11,757 nucleotides of DNA from NCBI GenBank assembly GCA_039180225.1, contig JBCDDQ010000148.1, positions 1-11,757 of the forward strand, in the 5' to 3' direction. The notes below the pieces were generated by a model, which saw nothing but the letters and a program-made list of their open reading frames with translations, searched no databases and was not told where the DNA came from. This DNA comes from JAAEUE01 sp039180225. GTDB lineage: Bacteria > Pseudomonadota > Alphaproteobacteria > Rhizobiales > CAJQND01. Positions 1 to 5,887 of this stretch are shown here, piece after piece (the stretch's first letter is position 1; each line of letters opens with the position of its first letter). The position numbers were made by a program, and so were the translations under genes.

Positions 1-4
1 GACC

Positions 5-51
5 GGGCAACTGATCCACGACCAGACATGCCGTCTGATCGTGGGTTGCCC
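5..51. repeat. Long imperfect hairpin in the non-coding left edge
   Basis: An outer 7-bp stem GGGCAAC (5-11) pairs with GTTGCCC (45-51). Inside it CACGA (17-21) pairs with TCGTG (39-43) and CAGAC (23-27) pairs with GTCTG (33-37), with a single C/A mismatch and a 5-nt loop. It lies about 105 nt downstream of the peroxiredoxin gene on the minus strand, with no T-run next to it, so it is not a classical intrinsic terminator. It is probably part of the hairpin-rich extragenic element that starts at the gene's stop codon. The pairings are seen directly; the function is unknown. Confidence 0.6.
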
Positions 52-58
52 TAGCGTT

Positions 59-98
59 GCGAAGCTCGTCCGATGCACCACATCGCACTGCGCTTCGC
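59..98. repeat. Second hairpin of the left-edge element
   Basis: GCGAAGC (59-65) and GCTTCGC (92-98) form a perfect 7-bp inverted repeat. They enclose a second stem, CGATG (71-75) with CATCG (81-85), around a 5-nt loop. The segment is non-coding and sits next to the larger hairpin at 5-51. Another short inverted pair, TATGGA (107-112) and TCCATA (136-141), follows. Together they make positions 1-141 a string of hairpins beyond the stop codon of the peroxiredoxin gene. The role is unknown. Confidence 0.5.
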
Positions 99-126
99 GC
101 CTTGGATATGGACTGATTTGACGCCA

Positions 127-160
127 TCAAGCGTTTCCATACGACAAAGAACTGCTCTAG
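127..160 (-). repeat. Dispersed repeat core, left copy (overlaps stop codon)
   Basis: Read on the minus strand this 34-nt segment begins CTAGAGCAGTTCTTTGTC and matches 11544-11577 (plus strand) at 32 of 34 positions. The TAG near its start is the stop codon of the peroxiredoxin-cNMP gene. The right-hand copy supplies the stop codon of the exported TPR gene in the same way. The two genes are unrelated, so the similarity belongs to the DNA element and not to the proteins. It resembles extragenic repeats beginning with AGAGC that I recall from Rhizobiales-like genomes; that link is from memory. Confidence 0.75.
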
Positions 161-1086
161 CTCGCCGCCGCCGCGCGCCTTTGCTCAACAATGCGCATAA
201 AGTCCCGGGCTGTGGGGTCGGACTGATCAACCAGCGTGCGGAAATCCTCAAACCCAAGCGCCAACGCCGAGACCGGGGTGTTGGCGCGCACGTCGGCCGT
301 GCGGCGTGTCTCATTCAAGATACCCATCTCGCCGAACACATCTCCCTCGCCAAGGCGGGCAAGCTCCACCTCTTCGCCGGAAGAGCGACGGTGAATGACG
401 CTGACCTCACCGGAAACCAGAATGAAGAACTGATCGGCCTCTCCGCCCTGGTGGATGATCACGTCTCCGGCCTCGTAAAGCCGCGTGTTGAGCTGGTTGG
501 AGGCTTCGATCAACGCTGAGGTCTTCACCCGCGGGAACACTTTGGCCAGCCATTCATTATAGCGTTGACTGCCTTGGCCCGGATGCCAACCTACAGGGCA
601 CAATTCGCCGCTTTGCAATGCATGCAGCACGCGGAGTGTTTCATCAACATTGCGGCCAATATCCAGATCGTTGATCGTCATGTGACGCACCACGCCGTCC
701 GGATCGATGATGAACGTCGCCCGCAAAGCAGAGCCGTTGTTCACAAGAATGCCGAACGCCTCGGTGAGCTTATGTGAAGTGTCGGCGATCACGGGGAAGG
801 TGACATGCTCCAGCTGCTCGTCCTGGCTGAACCAGGCTTCATGGCTGAAGAAGCTGTCGGTGCTGGCGGCGACGAGGGCGGTGTCTTCGCGCTCAAACTC
901 CTCGCGCAAAGCCGCAAAGGCGGCCAGTTCTGTGGGGCAAATGTAAGAGAAGTCCCGCACGTAGAAGAACAGAACCAACCATCTGCCCTTATAGTTTCGA
1001 AGAGACATCTCCTTTGCGGAGCTCATGCCTCTCTGCCAGTATTCGACCTGAATATCTGGCACTTTTTGTCCGATTCCGATTGCCAT
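157..1086 (-). CDS. 2-Cys peroxiredoxin fused to a cyclic-nucleotide-binding domain
   Basis: The protein has 309 residues. Residues 1-185 are an AhpC/Prx1-type peroxiredoxin, which reduces hydrogen peroxide and organic peroxides. The peroxidatic cysteine is C50 in FSYICPTE, the resolving cysteine is C163 in GELCPVGWHPG, and the supporting arginine is probably R122 in LRATFIIDPDG. The usual PxxxT/SxxC motif reads VRDFSYIC here, so the conserved Pro is Val43. Residues about 200-300 form a cNMP-binding fold whose phosphate-binding cassette is FGEMGILNETRRTADV (251-266), with E253 and R262 in the ligand positions. No DNA-binding helix-turn-helix follows, so it is not a Crp-type regulator. No signal peptide is seen, so it is probably cytoplasmic. 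I chose the ATG at 1086 because AGAGG lies 10 nt upstream and homology begins at once; a GTG at 1161 would add 25 unlikely residues. No reductase partner (ahpF or ahpD) is in the window. The stop codon lies inside a dispersed repeat. Confidence 0.9.
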   Translation of the reverse strand: MAIGIGQKVPDIQVEYWQRGMSSAKEMSLRNYKGRWLVLFFYVRDFSYICPTELAAFAALREEFEREDTALVAASTDSFFSHEAWFSQDEQLEHVTFPVIADTSHKLTEAFGILVNNGSALRATFIIDPDGVVRHMTINDLDIGRNVDETLRVLHALQSGELCPVGWHPGQGSQRYNEWLAKVFPRVKTSALIEASNQLNTRLYEAGDVIIHQGGEADQFFILVSGEVSVIHRRSSGEEVELARLGEGDVFGEMGILNETRRTADVRANTPVSALALGFEDFRTLVDQSDPTARDFMRIVEQRRAAAAS

Positions 1087-1126
1087 GTCCGGCGGGCCTC
1101 TGATCGTCCCCTCGTCCTCTTCTAGC

Positions 1127-1165
1127 GTCCGACCCCCGGACTGTGAAGTGCGCTTTCGCACACTT
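1127..1165 (-). promoter_or_regulatory. Two hairpins in the leader of the peroxiredoxin gene
   Basis: On the minus strand, AAGTGTGC and GCGCACTT (1146-1165) form an 8-bp stem with one G-T wobble, closed by a GAAA tetraloop. A second small stem, GTCCG/CGGAC, lies at 1127-1141. Both are between ubiG and the peroxiredoxin start, about 40-80 nt upstream of the ATG, so they would fall in the 5' leader if the promoter is in the AT-rich stretch at 1166-1224. No T-run follows. A leader structure or a processing site is possible; the role is an inference. Confidence 0.35.
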
Positions 1166-1194
1166 AGGCCGCTATTTATCTATTTTACAGGGCA

Positions 1195-1219
1195 AATTTT
1201 GCTTGGATAGAGCAAAATT
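1195..1219 (-). promoter_or_regulatory. Perfect AT-rich dyad just after ubiG
   Basis: AATTTTGCT (1195-1203) and AGCAAAATT (1211-1219) form a perfect 9-bp inverted repeat with a 7-nt spacer. It starts 5 nt past the ubiG stop codon. The stem is AT-rich and no T-run follows beyond it, so it would be a weak intrinsic terminator. It equally resembles an operator dyad upstream of the peroxiredoxin gene. The surrounding region 1166-1224 is clearly richer in A+T than its neighbours, as expected for a promoter region, but I cannot assign a -35/-10 pair. Confidence 0.4.
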
Positions 1220-1224
1220 GATCT

Positions 1225-1968
1225 TCAGCCATGCTTCTGCGCCACCATCATGTAGTTCACATCCATGTCCTTGGACTTGTTCCACGTGGCGGTCAGAGGG
1301 TTGTAAAACACGCCGGAGCTGTCATGCACCTTCATCCCGCCGGCGCTCAGCGCCGAGGTGAGTTCTTGGGGGGTGACAAACTTTTCCCACTGGTGCGTGC
1401 CCTTGGGCAGCCAGCCCAACACGTACTCTGCTCCAATGATCGCCAAGCCCCAGGCTTTCAACGTGCGGTTCAAGGTGGCCACAAACATGATGCCACCGGG
1501 CTTCACAAGGCTGGCGGAGGTCGACATGAACAGATCCACATCGGCCACATGCTCCACCACTTCCATGTTCAAGACGATGTCGAACTGACGGCCCTCTTCG
1601 GCCAGGGTCTCGGCCGTCATGGCGCGATATTGGATATCGAGCGCTTGTTCATCGGCGTGTACGGAGGCGGTTTTGATGTTCTTTTCTGCCGGGTCTATCC
1701 CGGTGACCTCCGCCCCAAGACGCGCCATGGGCTCGCACAGAAGCCCGCCGCCACAGCCGATATCCAACAGGCTGAGGCCTTCAAACGGTGTGCGCTCGTT
1801 ATCGTTTAAGCCAAAATGGCGCACGATATGGCCACGCAAATACTCCAGGCGCACCGGGTTGAATTTGTGCAGAACCCCAAACTTACCTTTTGGGTTCCAC
1901 CATTCGGCTGCGATGGCGGAGAATTTCTCCACTTCGCTGGCATCTACTGTGGTGGCTCCGGTGTTCAT
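1225..1968 (-). CDS. ubiG: Ubiquinone biosynthesis O-methyltransferase UbiG
   Basis: The protein has 247 residues. It is a SAM-dependent enzyme that performs the two O-methylations of the ubiquinone pathway, acting at the inner face of the cytoplasmic membrane. The N-terminal EVEKFSAIAAEWWNPKGKF (about 13-31) followed by LHKFNPVRL is diagnostic of UbiG. SAM motif I is LLDIGCGGGLL (67-77) and the acidic ribose-binding residue is in GIDPAEKNI. MEVVEHVAD (135-143) and the C-terminal segment LGWLPKGTHQWEKFVTP are also family signatures. I prefer the ATG at 1968, which has AAGGA 10 nt upstream. The ATG at 1986, six codons earlier, has its only purine run directly abutting it. The gene diverges from lysC, an arrangement I recall from many alphaproteobacteria. 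Nothing is missing or truncated. Confidence 0.96.
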   Translation of the reverse strand: MNTGATTVDASEVEKFSAIAAEWWNPKGKFGVLHKFNPVRLEYLRGHIVRHFGLNDNERTPFEGLSLLDIGCGGGLLCEPMARLGAEVTGIDPAEKNIKTASVHADEQALDIQYRAMTAETLAEEGRQFDIVLNMEVVEHVADVDLFMSTSASLVKPGGIMFVATLNRTLKAWGLAIIGAEYVLGWLPKGTHQWEKFVTPQELTSALSAGGMKVHDSSGVFYNPLTATWNKSKDMDVNYMMVAQKHG

Positions 1969-2034
1969 TTTGATACCGTCCTTCATCCCTTAAAATCGGC
2001 GTGATCGGCAATATTGCATAGTGTGCTGACGCCG

Positions 2035-2062
2035 AGTATGAGTATCGCGCGCACGCGGTCAA
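2035..2062 (-). promoter_or_regulatory. Candidate promoter for ubiG
   Basis: On the minus strand TTGACC (2057-2062) and CATACT (2035-2040) are separated by 16 bp. They match the sigma-70 consensus at 5 of 6 and 4 of 6 positions. The -10 lies about 67 nt upstream of the preferred ubiG start. The site is predicted from sequence only. Confidence 0.35.
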
Positions 2063-2068
2063 TCTAGC

Positions 2069-2097
2069 CTGACCTCATCGTGCACTCCATTCATAAG
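2069..2097 (+). promoter_or_regulatory. Candidate promoter for lysC
   Basis: CTGACC (2069-2074) and CATAAG (2092-2097), with a 17-bp spacer, are weak sigma-70-like hexamers (4 of 6 each). They would give a leader of only about 20 nt before the lysC ATG. The ubiG-lysC intergenic region must hold divergent promoters, but this particular assignment is tentative. Confidence 0.25.
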
Positions 2098-2123
2098 GTT
2101 TAACGTTCAAAGTCCGGCCTTAG

Positions 2124-3374
2124 ATGAACCGACTGGTGATGAAATTTGGCGGCACCTCCGTCGCAGATTTAGAGCGGATCCGCAATGTGGCCCGCCATGT
2201 GAAGCGTGAGGTGGACGCCGGCAATAAGGTGGCGGTGGTGGTTTCGGCTATGGCCGGGCAAACCGATCAGCTCGTGGCCTGGGCCCGGGAAGCCTCGCCC
2301 CTGCACGATGCGCGCGAATATGATGCAGTGGTGGCCACCGGCGAGCAGGTGACCTCCGGCCTCTTGGCTTTGGTGCTGCAGGGCATGGACATCTCCGCCC
2401 GCTCATGGCTGGGCTGGCAAATCCCGATCCGCACCGATGCGGTGCACGGCGCGGCCCGCATTGTGGATATTGAGGCGGAAACCATCGGCGGGCGCATGGA
2501 TGATGGCCAGGTGGCCGTGATCGCCGGATTTCAGGGCCTCGGCCCCGACAACCGGGTGGCCACCCTGGGGCGCGGCGGTTCGGACACCAGCGCGGTGGCC
2601 CTGGCGGCGGCACTCGGTGCGCGCTGCCACATCTACACCGACGTGGACGGGGTCTATACCACCGATCCGCGCATTGTCTCCAAGGCGCAGAAGCTTGAGC
2701 GCATATCCTATGAAGAGATGCTGGAAATGGCCTCGCTGGGGGCAAAGGTCCTGCAAACCCGCTCGGTGGAAGCGGCGATGATCCACAGGGTGCCCCTCAG
2801 GGTGCGCTCCAGTTTTGATGATCCTGAAACCGTTGATGTTTCAGGCAACAATATTCCAGGCACACTGGTATGCGATGAGGATGAGATCGTGGAACAGGAA
2901 GTGGTTAGCGGAATTGCCTATTCCCGCAACGAAGCCAAGGTGACGCTTGCCCGGGTGCTGGACAAGCCGGGCGTTTCAGCGCGCATTTTCGGGCCTTTGT
3001 CTGAAAGTGAGATTAACGTTGATATGATCGTGCAGAACGTTTCGGGCGACGGCAAATACACCGATTTGACGTTCACGGTCTCCGAAAACGATCTGGACCG
3101 GGCGCTGGAAGTGATCGAGGCGGCCAAGGATGAGATCGAGTATGAGAGCCTCACAGGCTCAACCGAAGTGGTTAAGGTTTCGGTGATCGGCATCGGGATG
3201 CGCTCGCATGCGGGCGTTGCGGCCAAGATGTTCCGCACCCTGGCTGAGCGCAACATCAACATTCAGGCGATCACCACCTCTGAAATCAAGATTTCCGTGT
3301 TGATTGACTCCGCGTACACCGAGCTGGCTTTGCGCTCGCTCCACACGGCCTACGGATTGGATGCAGAGACGTAA
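2124..3374 (+). CDS. lysC: Aspartokinase (aspartate kinase), monofunctional
   Basis: The protein has 416 residues, the usual length for single-function aspartokinases. It phosphorylates L-aspartate with ATP, the first step towards lysine, threonine, methionine and diaminopimelate, in the cytoplasm. The kinase domain covers about 1-250: KFGGTSV (7-13), ATGEQVTSGLL (71-81), LGRGGSDTSAVALA (148-161) and YTDVDGVYTTDPR (171-183). Two ACT domains follow, at about 271-345 (VLDKPGVSARIFGPLSESEINVD) and 352-416 (VIGIGMRSHAGVAAKMF and onward). These are the sites of feedback inhibition by lysine and/or threonine in the family; which effector applies here cannot be read from sequence. The ATG at 2124 gives the standard N-terminus, five residues before KFGGTSV, although no clear Shine-Dalgarno precedes it. 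No homoserine dehydrogenase domain is fused. ptsP follows in the same direction after 92 bp. Confidence 0.96.
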   Translation: MNRLVMKFGGTSVADLERIRNVARHVKREVDAGNKVAVVVSAMAGQTDQLVAWAREASPLHDAREYDAVVATGEQVTSGLLALVLQGMDISARSWLGWQIPIRTDAVHGAARIVDIEAETIGGRMDDGQVAVIAGFQGLGPDNRVATLGRGGSDTSAVALAAALGARCHIYTDVDGVYTTDPRIVSKAQKLERISYEEMLEMASLGAKVLQTRSVEAAMIHRVPLRVRSSFDDPETVDVSGNNIPGTLVCDEDEIVEQEVVSGIAYSRNEAKVTLARVLDKPGVSARIFGPLSESEINVDMIVQNVSGDGKYTDLTFTVSENDLDRALEVIEAAKDEIEYESLTGSTEVVKVSVIGIGMRSHAGVAAKMFRTLAERNINIQAITTSEIKISVLIDSAYTELALRSLHTAYGLDAET

Positions 3375-3411
3375 ATCAGCCGGAAAGTCTTAGGACAAGC
3401 TGTCGGAATCG

Positions 3412-3439
3412 TCGTAAATTGATCAGGCTCGATTTACGG
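3412..3439 (+). promoter_or_regulatory. Dyad between lysC and ptsP
   Basis: CGTAAAT (3413-3419) and ATTTACG (3432-3438) are perfect 7-bp inverted arms, extended at each end by a T-G wobble pair, with a 10-nt loop. A further CGTAAAT occurs at 3370-3376, overlapping the lysC stop. No T-run follows, so it is not a standard terminator. It could be an operator for ptsP or a partial transcription attenuator; both are inferences. Confidence 0.35.
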
Positions 3440-3466
3440 CGCGGCAAGAAAAGGGATCAGGCCTAA

Positions 3467-5737
3467 ATGCAACCCTCACACGTCGGTCCGCGCGTACTGC
3501 TCCGGCGCCTCCGTGAGGTTATGGCGGGGCCCGAAGCAGCGCAAACGCGGCTGAACAAGATCACCACACTGATCGCCTCCAACATGGTTGCCGAGGTGTG
3601 CTCGATCTATGTGATGCGCCCGGGCGGCTTTCTTGAACTTTATGCCACCGAAGGCCTTAACCGTGAGGCTCTGCACGAAACGAAGCTCAGGGTGGGTGAG
3701 GGCCTTGTGGGCGTCATTGCCGCCAACGCGTCACCCCTCAACCTGCCCGATGCCCAAGCCCATCCGGCCTTTAAGTATCTTCCCGAGACCGGCGAGGAGA
3801 TTTACCACTCGTTCCTCGGTGTGCCTGTGTTGCGCAGCGGCCTCATTCTCGGGGTGCTCACGGTCCAGAACCGCACCCAGCGGCACTATTCAGAAGAAGA
3901 AGTGGAGGCCATGCAGACCACGGCCATGGTGCTGGCCGAAGTGGTGGCCTCCGGCGAGCTGGACGAGGTGGGCGAAGCCGAAGAGGTCGATCTTGGCCAT
4001 ACGCGCTCCCACCAGCTCACTGGCGCTTCGTTTTCCGGCGGCATTGCGCTTGGTCACGTGGTGTTGCACCGACCGCGCATCCACATCACCAATTTGATTG
4101 CTGAGGATGTGGGGGCAGAGAAGGAGCGCCTGGCCGCCGGCGTGGAGCGCCTGCGCGAGAGCGTGGATACCATCATCACGGCGCCCGATCTGGCGCGCAG
4201 CGGCGAGCACCGTGAGGTGCTTGAAGCCTATCGTATGTTTGCCCACGACCGCGGCTGGGTGCGCCGCCTGCAGGAGGCCGTGGACACAGGGCTGACGGCG
4301 GAAGCTGCAGTGGAGCGCGAGCAGTCGGACACCCGGGCGCGCATGATGCGCTCGCGCGATCCTTATCTTCAGGAACGCCTGCACGATCTGGATGATTTGG
4401 CGAACCGTTTGCTGCGTATTCTCACGGGCACCACAGGGACCGCGGCGGGCGGAGAACTGCCCAAAGACGCCATTGTTGTGGCCCGCTCCATGGGGGCTGC
4501 CGAGCTGCTCGACTATGACCGCGACCGGGTGCGCGGCGTGGTGCTGCAGGAGGGCGGCGGAAACAGCCACGCCACTATTGTGGCGCGGGCTTTGGGCATT
4601 CCGTTGGTGGGACAGGTGCAGGGCATCTTGAATCTGGCGGACACGGGCGATTCCATCATTGTGGACGGGGACAGCGGAGAAATCTTCCTCAGGCCCCTCC
4701 ACTCCATCGAGGAAGCTTATGGCGAAAAAGTCTCCCTCTACGCCAAGCGTCAGGCACAGTATACCCGCCTGAGGGGTGAGCCATCTGTGACCAGGGATGG
4801 CACCCCGATCAATCTGAACATCAATGCAGGCCTTCTGATGGACCTGCCGCACCTGGAGCGGGCAGGGGCGCAGGGCATTGGCCTCTTCCGCACCGAGCTG
4901 CAGTTTATGATCGCCTCCTCGTTCCCGCGTATGGATGAGCAGGTGTCTTATTACCGGGCGGTGCTGGATTCGGCAGGCAGCAAGCCCGTTGTGTTCCGGA
5001 CCTTGGATATTGGTGCTGATAAAACGCTGCCCTATCTCAACCATGGCTTGGAGGAAAACCCTGCCCTTGGTTGGCGTGCCATCCGCATGTCTTTGGACCG
5101 ACCCGCTTTGCTCAAGCTGCAGCTCAGGGCTTTTCTGAAAGCTGCCGGTGGACGCAAGCTTTCGGTGATGTTCCCAATGGTGGCAGAAGCCGACGAGTTC
5201 CGTCGGGCCCGGGCCTTGGTGGATGAGGAGTTCGCGTTTCTGACCCGCCATGGCCACGAGGCGCCGACCGAGCTCAGAGTAGGGGCCATGATTGAGGTGC
5301 CGGCTCTGGTGTGGCAGTTGCCGGCGCTTTTGCCCATGGTAGACTTTGTCTCCGTGGGCACCAACGATTTGTTGCAGTTTCTCTTCGCCTATGACCGTGG
5401 CAACCCAAACCTTTCAGCGCGGTATGATGCATTGTCACCGGCCTTTTTGACCCTGATGAAGCAGGTGGTGGAACAGTCGGACAAGCACAATGTGCCGCTC
5501 ACCGTTTGTGGGGAAATCGCAGGTATGCCTTTGGAAGCCCTGGCTCTGATGGCGATCGGCGTGCGTTCGGTTTCCATGGTGCCGGCGGCCATTGGTCCGG
5601 TGAAGACGATGCTGCGATCGGTCGATCTGGTGGAGGCCCGTGCGTCGATATTGCCTTTGCTGGACCATGCAGACCACTCGCTGCGTGAAGAAATCGTGCG
5701 GTTTGCCAGCAAGAGCGGCGTGCAGCTGCACGGCTAA
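3467..5737 (+). CDS. ptsP: Phosphoenolpyruvate-protein phosphotransferase, nitrogen PTS enzyme I (EI-Ntr)
   Basis: The protein has 756 residues, close to the usual 750. EI-Ntr takes phosphate from phosphoenolpyruvate onto a histidine and passes it to NPr and then EIIA-Ntr, a regulatory chain controlling nitrogen, potassium and stress responses. An N-terminal GAF sensor domain (about 25-165) distinguishes it from sugar-PTS enzyme I; in Caulobacter this domain is reported to sense glutamine. The phosphohistidine is H368 in GGGNSHATIVARALGIP. The PEP-binding barrel covers about 440-740: GIGLFRTELQFM (470-481) with R475, RTLDIGADKTLPYL (511-524), SVGTNDLLQFLFAYDRGNP (629-647) and the catalytic C681 in LTVCGEIAGMP. 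All key residues are intact. AAGGGA lies 10 nt before the ATG. Neither NPr nor EIIA-Ntr (ptsN) is in the window. Confidence 0.97.
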   Translation: MQPSHVGPRVLLRRLREVMAGPEAAQTRLNKITTLIASNMVAEVCSIYVMRPGGFLELYATEGLNREALHETKLRVGEGLVGVIAANASPLNLPDAQAHPAFKYLPETGEEIYHSFLGVPVLRSGLILGVLTVQNRTQRHYSEEEVEAMQTTAMVLAEVVASGELDEVGEAEEVDLGHTRSHQLTGASFSGGIALGHVVLHRPRIHITNLIAEDVGAEKERLAAGVERLRESVDTIITAPDLARSGEHREVLEAYRMFAHDRGWVRRLQEAVDTGLTAEAAVEREQSDTRARMMRSRDPYLQERLHDLDDLANRLLRILTGTTGTAAGGELPKDAIVVARSMGAAELLDYDRDRVRGVVLQEGGGNSHATIVARALGIPLVGQVQGILNLADTGDSIIVDGDSGEIFLRPLHSIEEAYGEKVSLYAKRQAQYTRLRGEPSVTRDGTPINLNINAGLLMDLPHLERAGAQGIGLFRTELQFMIASSFPRMDEQVSYYRAVLDSAGSKPVVFRTLDIGADKTLPYLNHGLEENPALGWRAIRMSLDRPALLKLQLRAFLKAAGGRKLSVMFPMVAEADEFRRARALVDEEFAFLTRHGHEAPTELRVGAMIEVPALVWQLPALLPMVDFVSVGTNDLLQFLFAYDRGNPNLSARYDALSPAFLTLMKQVVEQSDKHNVPLTVCGEIAGMPLEALALMAIGVRSVSMVPAAIGPVKTMLRSVDLVEARASILPLLDHADHSLREEIVRFASKSGVQLHG

Positions 5738-5746
5738 ACCACAAAA

Positions 5747-5771
5747 GAACGGCGAACTTCCCGCCGCGTTC
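5747..5771 (+). terminator. Possible hairpin after ptsP
   Basis: GAAC-GGCG (5747-5754) can pair with CGCC and GTTC (5762-5765 and 5768-5771), leaving a two-base bulge and a 7-nt loop. It begins 9 nt after the ptsP stop codon. No T-run follows, so any termination would be weak or factor-dependent. Confidence 0.3.
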
Positions 5772-5887
5772 ACTCAATACTTACCATTTTACGCGATTGT
5801 TTAACGCATCGAAAACCATGTTTGCGCGCCGGCCCGGCTCTCAAAACCCCTGCGGATGCCAGGCGCCCAACATAACCCGCGAGTAAA

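Noticed and set aside
1087..1161. N-terminal extension of the peroxiredoxin from a GTG at 1161
   Set aside because: The added 25 residues resemble no peroxiredoxin N-terminus, and the ATG at 1086 starts directly at the conserved domain with a usable ribosome site.
1166..1212. OxyR-type binding site suggested by ATAG and CTAT strings upstream of the peroxiredoxin gene
   Set aside because: The half-sites do not have the regular 7-bp spacing of the OxyR motif.
2248..2745. Arg/Pro-rich minus-strand frame inside lysC
   Set aside because: Its composition (Arg, Pro, Cys and Ala runs) is typical of a shadow frame, and lysC motifs are intact on the plus strand.
3890..5257. Long open frame of 455 codons on the minus strand, antisense to ptsP
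   Set aside because: It lies entirely within a highly conserved ptsP gene in GC-rich DNA, where long antisense frames are expected from codon bias. Its translation shows no recognisable domain.
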